From the NCBI GenBank assembly GCA_028673005.1, contig CM054112.1:26466624-26530623 (forward strand): a DNA stretch of 64,000 bases, written 5' to 3'. Origin of the DNA: Tanypteryx hageni (lineage: Eukaryota > Arthropoda > Insecta > Odonata > Petaluridae). Below the pieces are notes generated by a model. That model saw only the letters and a program-made list of their open reading frames with translations, did not search any database and was not told the DNA's origin. The position numbers were made by a program, and so were the translations under genes. Positions 1 to 12,100 of this stretch are shown one piece after another. Every line of letters begins with the position of its first letter. Within the stretch, counting starts at the first letter, position 1.

Positions 1-122
1 AAAAAAGGTCGCTCTGGTTTCCTGGGGCACCTCAGCTATAGCCATAACCTCCAGTTGGGTCATCCCCATAACTTAGTGTTTGTAGATGCTATGTTAGATA
101 AACTACATAATAAGTTAAATCA
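1..122 (+). CDS. ZNF277: ZNF277 exon (partial at window edge)
   Basis: The window opens inside this exon. It reads from base 1 in frame 1 and includes a finger half HLSYSH (H-X4-H) and GHPHNLVFVDAMLDKL, which matches the linker before the next ZNF277 finger. The exon stops at CA|GTAAGT. The two leftover bases CA plus the first base of the 1354 exon make a Gln codon, so the join is in phase. The Cys half of this finger must lie upstream. Confidence 0.9.
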
Positions 123-3100
123 GTAAGTATAAGAAATTGGAAGAAAATGATTTTGTTCCAATTTTTTACGATTTTCATGAGTATTTCTGCTTTATCATTG
201 TTATAATCAGTGACCTATTCAATTGGAGTATGAATGGTAGTTAATATTTGTCATAACTTTTGAAAAAAATTGAAATATTGTAATTCTTTTAACTTGTTCT
301 ATAAAGTACCTACAACGTATCTGCCCGAATATAAGCTGACGTTTTTTGTCAAAATCTATAATGAAAAAATCACCCCTTGGCTTAAATGTGAGTACGAGAA
401 AAAATTTGGGGTTAGGGTTAAGTCTTGTAGTCACCCATAGATGGCAGCACTTCTCTCATTGCCATCGCATTCAAATGATAGTACTTTATTTTTGGTAAAG
501 TAAATATTTGACCTACGAAGAATATTAATGAATAAATAATAAAGCTAGAATATTGAATTTAGCAGTACACGTGTCTTGTTGCCATTGTTACCCGTTCTTT
601 CATTTCTAAATGCTATTGAATATTTTCTTTTGTTTCTCAGGGCTATGCATATGAATCATTAAGAACAGTTAGCAATTTGTATTATTTTTCATTATCCATT
701 AAAAGAAGTTCCTATTAGTTTTACTTGGCTATTGTAGTTATTGCTATAGCCATTGTAATGTTTGTATGCATGCTTAAACCTCATTCATGTAATCTATTAA
801 AATTGCATACATTGATTACGCAGACGAGTACGCATAATGTGATGATGGCTTTTGATGCTCAACTGTTTGAATTACGGCAAAACTTTACATGGAACGTGTG
901 TAATTATAAAAATGCAATTCTTTATGGCAATGTAAATGCTAATTTCATTGGAAATATACTTGGATTAAAAATTATCTTGGTGAGGTCGCTATTGCATTTT
1001 TTGATCTTTTGTGAAAATGAAGATGAATGAAATTATCGTCACTGAATGTGGAACATTATTCAACAATACAAAATTATTAATTGGTGTAATATTTCAAAAT
1101 TTTGACAACTAAAAACCATTTCCCACTCTTTTCTTCGACCTCAAATAATGTATTCTAGGCCGTGCATGCATTCCTGGCACACTTAAGCATAAAATCTATG
1201 AAATTTACTTTTTTGTCAAAAATGGTGGAAATTTTTGAGAGTTGGCTTAAATCCGGGGTTGGCTTCTATTTGGGCAGATATGGTATTTTATCATTTGAGT
1301 AATTTTATGCTAATGAATTCATCATCAGACTAATAATTTTCTTCATATTACAGAATGATATGCATTTATTGTAACAAGAAATTTACTGATTGGTTTGTTC
1401 TTAAAGAACACATGCGCAAGAAGCAACACAAAAGGGTGAATCCTAAGGATCCAACTTTTGATCGCTACTATATAGTCAACTATCTCGAAAGGGGCAAAGG
1501 TTGGCAAGAAATTCAGGTAATATGTTCAGCCTTAACTTAAAATACCATATTTCTCGGCATATAAGACGCACTTTTTTCCAGAAAAATGATCCCCAAAATC
1601 AGCCTTCGTCTTATATGCCGAAGATAAGATTATTACTGTTCTCAATACTGACACTAACAAGCACACTCATCCCCAAAATGGAATAATTGGCAGTCATTCA
1701 TTGCAAAAACAATGAAATATACATTATTAATAATTAATAGTGAAAAATTTATTAATATATACGGTAATATCTTATGCAGTGTGAATTCCAAGGACACATT
1801 TTTATTATTATGCTTCAATACATGTCCGATCACAGTGATTACAATTTTGGTGCATTTGCGATGTTTTAGTTCCTAATGAGCTCACTGTTTACAGCATGAT
1901 TTATGCCATGGAACAGTAGAATTCGTGCAAATGTCATAAATATTTTTTACGTGTCCAGGAGAAATAACGATATGTCTATTGAGATCGCAATGGCTACAAA
2001 AGGGAAAAGATATGCCTAAGCTATTAGTTATAAGCTTCAGGCAATTCAGTATGCAAAAAATGCACGGAAACCGAATACCAGCACATCATTTCGGTCTGCA
2101 TTCCACAGAAAAAAATGATTCGTGAATGGAGGAAATGAGGAAAAACTGAAGCTGATTGGATAAGAAAACATAGTCTTCATAAGGTTGGTGTTAAATGACC
2201 ACAACTAAAGGAGGAAGTGATGGATAATATAACAGAGGAAGTTTGGTATTGCTGTATTGATCAAAATCGTTATGTGTGAGGCAAAAAGTGTTGCAGAAGA
2301 AAAAGGACTAGTTGAGCGTACATATCGTTATTACATATGCATTCCATTTATTATTTACTAGCTCGAGTTACCCGGCTTCGCTCAGGAAAGAATTTTCTTT
2401 TAAGTAGCAAATGATTTTTATTTCTCGGGGTCCCGCGCTATTGGTGCCACCAAATTTCTCAAATGTGTTATTCAGAGAAGAGGTTCATACAGGATTTTAA
2501 CTACCACCTAAAGAAACCATTGAAAAATTTTAGTCAGGCTTACGCTCATGGGTGTATCTCAATGGCGAATCCATCATATAATCAAGGCAGACTGCTTTTC
2601 CAAGAATATTATGAATAGAATTAAAATATTCTGTCTTTTGTGAGTAATATAAGCCATTTCCCGTGATCGTAAGTTAATATTTAGGTATATTTATATCCAC
2701 ATCAGTGAAGGATTTTGGGGTTACTCCACACCATTTCCCATGCATTCTTATGGAAATAGTATTTTGTGACCCCATGGGGTATAAGAGACCCCACGGTCTG
2801 CAAACCTAGACCAAGTTCTTCCTTTTGTCCATAGGATGGCCCATGAAACTTTTGAATTTTAATAACTTCAATGGTGTAAAAATGTATAAGGGACATACAA
2901 ACATACATATATACACACATTCATTTTTATATATTATGTTTTATGGTCGCCATTTTGTTTCAAGATGGCCGATACAATGTTCTATGTCTATTCGACTTTT
3001 ATGTAGTGCTAGAAGCTATTTAAAGTTTGTTCCATGAAAATCTGTTAAGTTTATCCAGAGAAAAGGGTGTTTTATGACCGCCATTTTGTTTCAAGATGGC

Positions 3101-6100
3101 AGACAAAATTTTTAATAGCCTGTTGTAAACCCCCAGGCCATACTGTAAACACTATGTAAATTTCGTGCTGATCTGTTCAGCCATTTTCAAGTGATGCCTA
3201 AACAAACAATAACAGACAGACAGAATTAGAGTTTTATTTATATAGATTCAATTATATCAAAATATCATCTTGAACTTAAGTTTAAGTAAGTACTATCGGT
3301 AAAGGGTATCTAAACATGTGACATGTGCGGCACACTCCGACAGCTTTAATTAATATGACTGCTGAGTTAATGCAGGGCACATTTAGCTATACAAATCTTT
3401 AAGTAATTATTTATGTTTTAGATCATCCCTATTTATTTTATGAATTAAGTTTATCTAAAATGTTATATTTAACTGTTATCACTCCGGAATATTCTCTGTA
3501 ATTGTTGCTGCATATGGACTTAATCATAGCTCGAAATGATACACGATGTGGCCCTTCATAAATGCCTTGGTGAACCAAAATACTTTTTTCCTGAAAAATC
3601 TAAAAAACCGGGGTGCGTCTTTTATGCTGCGAAATACGGTAGCTAAGTTATGAGGAATTTGGTAATCCCATTGTTATGATTTGTTGCAAACAGTTGTTGA
3701 AAACCATATCTTGCTCATGGTTATTAAAAGTATTTGTTGTTTTTCACAAAGTGATGCTGTCAATTCTGGTGAACAATTCAAATAAATCAGTTTCTTCAGC
3801 ATTGGATTTTTCTGCATTAACCTCTAGCCGTCGTATTTTTTACAATAAAAAATTTTGACCAAGGTCAGAAATTAAAATTCTTTTGTTTATTGCACAAACC
3901 AATAAGTAGGAATGTCAGGCCATGTACACCACCTTTTTGAACTTTGCGAGCTTGTGGTTCACGAATTTGCACTGAACAACAAAATTTTTTATGGCCATTA
4001 CTTCTGTTTAGCATCGATTATTTCGTGATGATAGCAAGCATTAACTCCCTCTACTTTTTTGTTTCAAAGTTCAGTTTAAACTTTGGCATCCTAGAAAAGG
4101 ATATTATATTTATAATGCTCATTATTAGTAGTTTTTTAAGTAAACAAATGTGATAACTCTCAACTAAATTATTTTTTAGCTCATTTTGAACTTCTCCGCC
4201 AATACTGCTATTTTTGATGTGAAACTTTAGTTTAAAATTTAAAGAAATGCAATCATTTTAGAATGTAAGATTTTCATTTACTATTATCTTTGTATTTTGA
4301 ACATAATTTAGGGGGATGTTATTTTGTTGTGTTAGGATTTCATTTTTTATTACAAATTTTTAATGTAAACCTAAGAATTGTTATCATCTTGTAACGTAAG
4401 ATTTTCTGCCACATATATTGAATGCGATTACTAAATGAAATGTTTCCACTGTAATGCTTCGTTTTTATTTTTGTGACATATTTTGAACAATTAAAAGAAA
4501 TGTTATCACTTTCTTATGCTAGGTTTTGATTTTCTGTTATGCATTTCGAACATAATTAATAAAAGAAATGTTACCACTTTTTAATGCTAGTGTTTTTTTC
4601 GACTTGGAAATGTTTGTTGGAGAACCCAAGAATACATCTGTGCATCACGTACTTAACATTCCATTTCAGTAGTTCATCAGTTTAAATTAAAGAATTTCCT
4701 TGGAATGAACAAAAGAAGATTGAATATCGCAATGTGAAAATGCACTGGAGTTAAATTGTACAACTGCCAAAAGAAGTGTAATCGCTTTTTAATGCTGGGT
4801 TTTTATTTGCTATTATGCATTTTTAAGATAATTAAAAGAATTTTTTTCACTTTATGATGCTAGGTTTTCATTTGCTGTTACGTTGCTGTAATGTTTTCTT
4901 TTATTTTCTGTTAAACTGCATTATTTATGGTAAAAAATTGAATTTTTTAGGTTGACTGGGAACTGTACTCCCATAATAACATTGCATCTTATGGTAAAAT
5001 AGGATTTGCACTTAGCAAATTTGCATTTTGCGTCAGTTTTCCGGAAGCAATTATTCGCAAAGTTCAAAAAGGTGGTGTAATGACTTTAACATTGACTAGC
5101 AAAGCATTGCATCTAATTAAAGACTCTTTACAAACCCATCTAGTAGACAGTTTGTTACAGTTTGAGTGCTTTTATGGGGGCTGTCTTGCTGATGGTTAAG
5201 TACGGCAATGGGTTAATGCCTATATTTATTAAATTCATTTTTGTTTTCCTTTTTTTTAGCTGCTGCTTAGCCTCACTTTTGCAATAATTTTACTTTGCTA
5301 ACTTGAAAAAAATTCATCTGAGAGAATTTCTCATTTGACTAAAAATGTTATGTTGTATATTTGCAACATTCCTTACCTAAATATGAAATTTTCATATATT
5401 ACTTATAAAATTTTTAATGTGTTTAAATTATTTTATTATTCTCCTTTTACTGAAATGCAGTGAAATCTTTATATAACATATTTCAGCATAAGTTTTAATT
5501 TTAATATACGCAGTGGTGGATTTGGAATTTTCCCACCCCTAGGCCAAATTCTTTTTCCACACCATTTTTGGTGCTTTTTGCCTAAAAGAATCATCGCTCA
5601 TGTATATGGTTGGCTGTCCGTCCGTCTGTGGATTATAAGAGTTTAATTCATCAAAAGTCTGCATAATATTAATTTTTTTATTCCTGCCCTGAAATCTTGT
5701 TTTATTGTCGTCCCGAAATCTCGCCACCTCTAGGCCATTGCCTACTTGGGCCTTATTTCAAATCCACTTCTGAATATATCATATCATAGGCTATGTCTGT
5801 CCATTATTATTACTGGTTAAACCTGGTTCTCCACAAACTGCTTTTCCTAATCCTCTCCATTTCTCAGTTTCTCTCTCTTTCCCTTTCAAGTGCTCTATCA
5901 GCTGAAACGTTTTTTTCCCTCTTTATCATCTCAGCTTTCATTTTAATGTCTTTAATCAAGCTCTCTCTCTCTCCTCTGGTAATATTCTATCTAGTTTCGC
6001 CTCCTCTTTCTTATACTCCATAATTATTCACTTTTTGATTCACATTAACATTGATCAAAAATTATTTTCCATATTCAAATTAACATTGTGATTGATTTGA

Positions 6101-9100
6101 GTTAACATCATCCTGGAATAACTGAAAAAAATGCACAAAAATTACTGCGTAGATGACTTTCCAGTTGCAGCATATCAGACTAATTGAGAGGGAAAAATTT
6201 TTGGATTGATGTATTTTAATTAAATTTGCATTTTCTAATAAAAGTTTTATAAGGGGAAATACAGGCATGCCTTGCATAGTGCAAAAGAGGCATTTCAAGA
6301 CATCTGTGCACTATCCAAATTTGCGCTAAAAGAACAGTTTGTATCATAGCACTTCATCCAGTTGATTTTTATTCTTCAGAAATTTTACTATTTTTAATTT
6401 GCAACTAAAACCTAAATCAGATAAATATCTATATAAATGGAAGTGTCAGACAGAAAAGGTGATGTAAGAGAAATATACAACTGAATTGCATATATTTTTC
6501 ATTAAATATAAAGGAATTCTGTTTGATTGCCTTGTAATTTGTGACATGCTCAAATCATATATTACCTTAAGTGCATTTTTTTGGGTTCCTTTTACATTAT
6601 GCAACTCTAAATGAATATTTATGTACTTTTATTACTCTGTATAAATGCAAAGAACACAATTTTGCAATGGAAATGTGTCACTAAATAGCTGTTGGAGTTG
6701 TTCGTTTGTACTTTCTGAAAGCTGTAAGTGATACATTTTATCCACAAAACCATGAGAAATGCTTCTATGTAACCAGGTCTCGCAGTGCATCTAGTGACCA
6801 GTTTATTTTTGGTATTGTGTGATATCTGAGGGATTTCACAGGGGAATTTATTTTAAGCATGAACAGTTAGCATTTATTTATGTAAAATTCACTCTTTTTT
6901 AGGTGAATAATGGCTGAGTTAGCATAATTTCGTAAAATTAGCGAAAATTACTCATTTTAAATTAAATAACTTGAGAATGTGCAATGGCTCAAAATTGAAA
7001 ATTTGTGACATCAAGGGACTAGACTCCAAAATAGGTTTTTGAGTTGTCTTTGTGTAATATAACGGCAATGGATGTGGATTTTTCAGTATCACGTCATAGC
7101 AGAGCATGAATAACAGCGAATGTCAGAACAGTGAAAACAAAAACTGCGAACGGACAAAACAGCGAACGTCAAAACAGCGAAAAATCGGAATGTAAAAAAC
7201 AGCGAACGTCAAAATGGCTGAACACAGTTTAGCAAAAGTCAGTATTGTAGTTATTATAGGTAATAAATAATTGCTGGTTATTAAATTTTAAATAGCCAGA
7301 AATGTTAAACCAGAAAATTATAATTATAAGTGAATATTTCAAAAGTGCGCTGAATTTACTGGAATTACTCAAATTAACATAAGAAACGAATCCTACATCC
7401 TATAGAAATATTTACCAGATTTTTGAGTGGTAGTAGGTCATTTTAAAAGAATGACATTAGCTAGGTTTTTATTGGTTTCATTATGAAAAACTTTTTTAAG
7501 ATTTATTATTATGGCTCCAAATTCGTTTTAAAAAATCTTTTCGTATTACTTAGATCTAAAGTAAATTAGTTATTACAGGTATACATAATGGGCAACTATG
7601 ATATAGAGTGCACAAAAGAAATAGCAAATATGTAGTTAATGAATAAAAACCTATATTTACATTAAGAGTCAAAACTAATACATTTTCAAATTACTGTTAA
7701 AACATTACAAAAGTTACATGAAAGTACGTTTTATTTGATGGTGTTTCAAAAATTGTAAGAAAAATATTACAAGAGATAATGAATTCAAAAAGCCTTATGC
7801 TTGAAGATGAAAATTTTGGGCGATTCCTTTCAAGAAATCTAATCTATCTCGATTGTGGTAATCCTATACGAGACCTTTGATATGTTTGTATGTATCCCGG
7901 TAAATTTTTCGAGGGTTTTTTGCCAGAAATATATTGTTCAATTTTTACTTCATGAACATTTTGTTCTTTTTGTAAGCATTCAATAAATTTATAGTTATAC
8001 TATTTAAACGTGCCATCAGCAAACCAATGCTTGCATCGCGCCAACAAATCCAAGTTCTGGTGAGACAAAAAAAAAGAAGAATACACTCGTCTGATGGTCC
8101 GCTATCATGGAGCAAGAAAGGATGTCCCTTAACAGTTTTAGTGAGTTCTTCTGGAAAATGTAGTTTTGCGAGGCATTTTGGGTTTGAAGGCGGAAGATTT
8201 TTATGTTTGCAAGTCCGTTGGATCGTGCATTTCAGAGGAACTAAAAGCAGTTGTCCATAAACAGCTAATGGTAACAAGCATGTGGAAGAGGCAACAATCC
8301 GACAAGTAGCTTCTTGCATCTCTCCAGCTCTTTCTCTGATATCGTTGATTACAGATCTTGCATGAATCTTCGAAGAATCACCCACATGGTTATGAGTAGT
8401 ATGATTAATAACTCTCCCATCCATAACACTTGCACATCCGCAACATTTTTTACTAGCATAATCAGTGCATTTCCAATAAGTAATGCCCTTGTGTTCATGT
8501 TCTCGATGGAAGGTGAATCCGTTATAAACTAGAAGATCGTAACCGTTTTGACTCTTCACATAATCTATCGCCATCCCTCTAAAAATAATCAAAATAAAAA
8601 TATTTAGAAATTGCATAAAATATTGCATTAATTAAATAAATTAAGGTGTCGAGACACATAATACAAAATCTATAAAATGTTAAGTTTCGATTAAAGTTAT
8701 GTAATTTTAATATATTGAACTCTGAAACTGATTGGAATACTAAAATATGATATGTACATACATTTATCAAATCTTATTGGGTAATTTAATTGTAAAGTAA
8801 AAGTAAAGAACATTAAAGAAAACATTGACAGTAATGCAAGATAGGAGATATTTAAAAACATACCTTCTCAATATACGTGAATTGAAATAATACAATGCAC
8901 CAGACCAATGAAGACTCGACGTTACACCAGCAATTCCACATTAAAATGGCGATATGTTCGTTGGTTTTCTTCTTTTAACACTGGAAGAATTAATTTTATA
9001 AAGGCGTAAATACCAAGTCAAGAGTCACTTCATAGGCAAAAATCGCACCTCCTTAATGCCTGATTAATACCACAACAGTAAAAGAGAGAACTTTAACAGA

Positions 9101-12100
9101 AGAATGTTACTCTGCACTCCTTAAATACTTCCAGGAAAGGATAGAAACAAAATAACTTCTCATTAGACAACAAGTAATTAAGAGCATAGCCAATGGTAAA
9201 AGAAAGGGAAGGGATTATTATCATGGGCGTGGGCAGGTGGAGGCAAGAGGGGGGCAGTTGCCCCCCCCCCCCCACTGGAAAAGTGGAAAAATAATCCCAC
9301 GAACGAGATCGAGTATGCAGCAGAAGTATGGGACCCTTATGAGAGGGTCCGCATACTTAAGATGGAGAAGGTTCAGAGAAGGGCTGCCATATTCGTGAAA
9401 ATAAATTATGATGCTAGGCAATTAATTGAGGATTTGGCCTGGTGATGGCTCGAGGATCGCAGACTACAGGCTAGACTGAGGCTATTAGAAAAGTATCATT
9501 TGGAAGGATTAGCTAGAGAGGTGAATTCATTAAAGAGCCCACCTATATTGGTAGAAAGGACAATGGAAATAAGTTTCGCGAGATCGATTATAGGACCGAA
9601 TGATATAAAGGATATTTTTTCCCAAGAACAATCAGGGAAAATAATCGAATAATGAGGTTGTAACTGAGTTTAAAGTAATTGAGGAGTGCTATGCACCCCC
9701 TGCCATCCACCGGACTAATAACTTACATTGTATGATGTAGATTTATCTTGCACGCGAGAACCGTGAAGCAGCGCTCTGCAACCAGAGTGACGAAGTGCTA
9801 CGCTGGATTTAGGCGAGAGAAATAAAGGAATTTGTAATTCTTGAGCTACGAGTTTATTGTGTATGACATTCTATTTATTATGCTGTATTTGATCTTTATG
9901 ATGTTCCTAAAAAAATTCGAAAATTATAATTTCTATCTCAAATCCATTGAATTATAAAGATTTTGGATGGACTTGATTACTTACTTTTCTGAAATATTCG
10001 CATATAATTATAATATACTGTATTATCCCCTGCCACACGCCATTGGTGGCTTGCAGGGTATATATGTAAATGTATTTTGCTATATTTAGTTCAGCCATTT
10101 TCACGTTCGCTGTTTTTTACATTGCCATTTTTCGCTGTTTTGAAGTTCGCTGTTTTGTCCATTCACCGTTTTTGTTTTCGCTGTTTTGACGTGCGCTGTT
10201 TTGACGTGCGCTGTTTTGATGTTCGCTGTTCTGACATTCGCTCTTTTGACGTGGAACCAGATTTTTCCTGTTTACATACGTAAAAAAATATAAAAAATAA
10301 TTTTTTGTAGTCATCTCTTAAATATTTGCTTGTTGCCATAATTATATCATCAAACTCGGCTTCAGATAGATTATTGATCAGATATTGCTGTAAAATATCA
10401 AAATTTTGGAAGTGTGGACATTACACTAATTACAGTTTTTCCAGATTTTTAGCTCTAAAAACGGGGATACGGGCATTACACGTGTGCAGGTATTAAATCA
10501 GTAAATAAGGTGTATGACAATTATTTTTAAATAATTATTTATTATGAACTTATTGGTGCACAACAGCTTCAAAATACTAATTCTTTACGATGGAAAATCA
10601 CAATTTTCTAATAACATTTGCGATGAACAAACGTATTATAAAATAAATGAGATATACAAAATATCATAAGTATTTACTTGGTAAAAAATCAATATAGTGT
10701 ATTAACTTGACATTGTCCTAAAATTCTTAAAGATTATGAAGATCTTTGATGATGATTGGCCAATGCAAAAGTTAACAAAAACAGAATATGAGTGATATTA
10801 TGATTCAGCGGCGCCACCACAGCTTCAGGCACGTAACTGGTGCCAACAGCAAAATAACATCATAATAACAAATGACTAACGATAGCTAAATTTAAAGTTG
10901 TCATAAACCTCATCTAACCAAATCTCAAGCAAAAACCTATTCAAAGTGAGCCCAATTATGCATTTCAACAGTAACATTAACAACTTGAAAACTTCCAATG
11001 ATAGCGTCACTGCAAAAGACTGTGGATTTGTGGCAAACCAATGTAAAAAACATAATAAAAGTGAATGAGTGAAATAGAAATAAAGTTAATACATGTATAA
11101 ATAACAACAATTTGTCTTTAATTAGAGTGGAATGACTATCACTGAACAGAGAGTAAAGTACGAATAAAGGTATGAGAAAAATGCTGGGACCATAATAAAG
11201 GACCATAGCATTTAGGAGCATTATTTTAAAAATTTTTCAGATATTGATATTTTATTCCCCAGATGCCAACAGCACTACAGTGGAACCTCGGTTTACGAAC
11301 TTAATTCGTTCTGTAAAACTGTTCGTAAACCGAAACAATTATTCACATAAGAATCAATGTAAAATGGATTAATCCGTTCAAGACCCCAAGAAAATGGCCC
11401 TTTATTATCTTTATTTTCTACTTCATGCTTGAAATCCTATACAAAACAATGGAAATTTATAGTTTTAACTGTAAAGGAATTGGAAATAATAAAACAAAAA
11501 GAATAAACGTAAAAACAAACTTTATTTCAACTTATCTTACAAAATAGTAAAGTGTTATTGTTTGGAAGGGGAGTCCCCTTCCATGAAAACATCGGGTGCT
11601 TGAAGTTCATCAGGTTTCTGTCTCACTAAAAACCTATCCAATGAGATTTATTTCTTCTTGCTTTTTATAATGTTGCAGAAATGAGACATGACATTATCAT
11701 TGAACAGATTTATAACGCGATTTGATAAAGTTTTATCGGGGTGATATCTTTCCACAAAACTTTGCACCTCACTCCATTTCGCACACATTTCGTGGATCGA
11801 GGACCTAGGAACATCTTCCATTCGTTCATCAGTCTCTGAAAATAATATTTCCTCTGTCACCGTCTTTTGCTGCTCATTAAGAAGCTGTTCCAGTTCTTCC
11901 GTAGTGAGTTCATTGCTGTGGTCCTCCACTAACTCCTCCACATCAACATTATCAACTTCTAATCCAATCCTATTGACTATAGATACAATATCATCGACAA
12001 TATCAACAGACTCAGTCTCATAGCCCTCAATGCCAGATATACAGTCTGGCCACAATTTCCTCCAGGCTGATTTCATAGTTCTGTGAGTCACTAGCCCCCT

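Larger units (their letters stand above)
7094..10262 (-). mobile_element. MULE (Mutator-like) element with long sub-repeated inverted ends
   Basis: About 150 bp at 7094-7248 is the inverted counterpart of about 180 bp at 10082-10260. Both are built from short near-tandem units such as AACAGCGAACGTCAAA, and both end inward at AAAATGGCTGAAC. Between them, on the - strand, lies a FLYWCH plus MULE transposase remnant (7945-8628). Long, repetitive ends and a FLYWCH finger are typical of animal MULE/Phantom-like elements. A LINE fragment and C-rich sequence (9220-10075) are inserted near the right end. The exact outer boundary and 9-bp duplication were not resolved. Confidence 0.75.

Noticed and set aside
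405..425. GGGTTAGGGTTA near the window start as an interstitial telomere repeat
   Set aside because: Only two units, and arthropod telomeres are usually TTAGG rather than TTAGGG. Chance is the simpler explanation.
725..1030. 101-codon open frame in the first ZNF277 intron
   Set aside because: Hydrophobic start but no family motif, no conserved splice context and location wholly inside an intron bounded by supported exons.
9750..9830. tRNA-like segment (possible SINE head) around GGTTGCAGAGCGCTGC in reverse
   Set aside because: The B-box match is poor and no cloverleaf could be drawn. Not reported as a tRNA or SINE.
10077..10314. Open frames on both strands with repeated FDVRC / QNSAR motifs, looking like a tandem-repeat protein
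   Set aside because: They are translations of the sub-repeated MULE inverted end, not genes.
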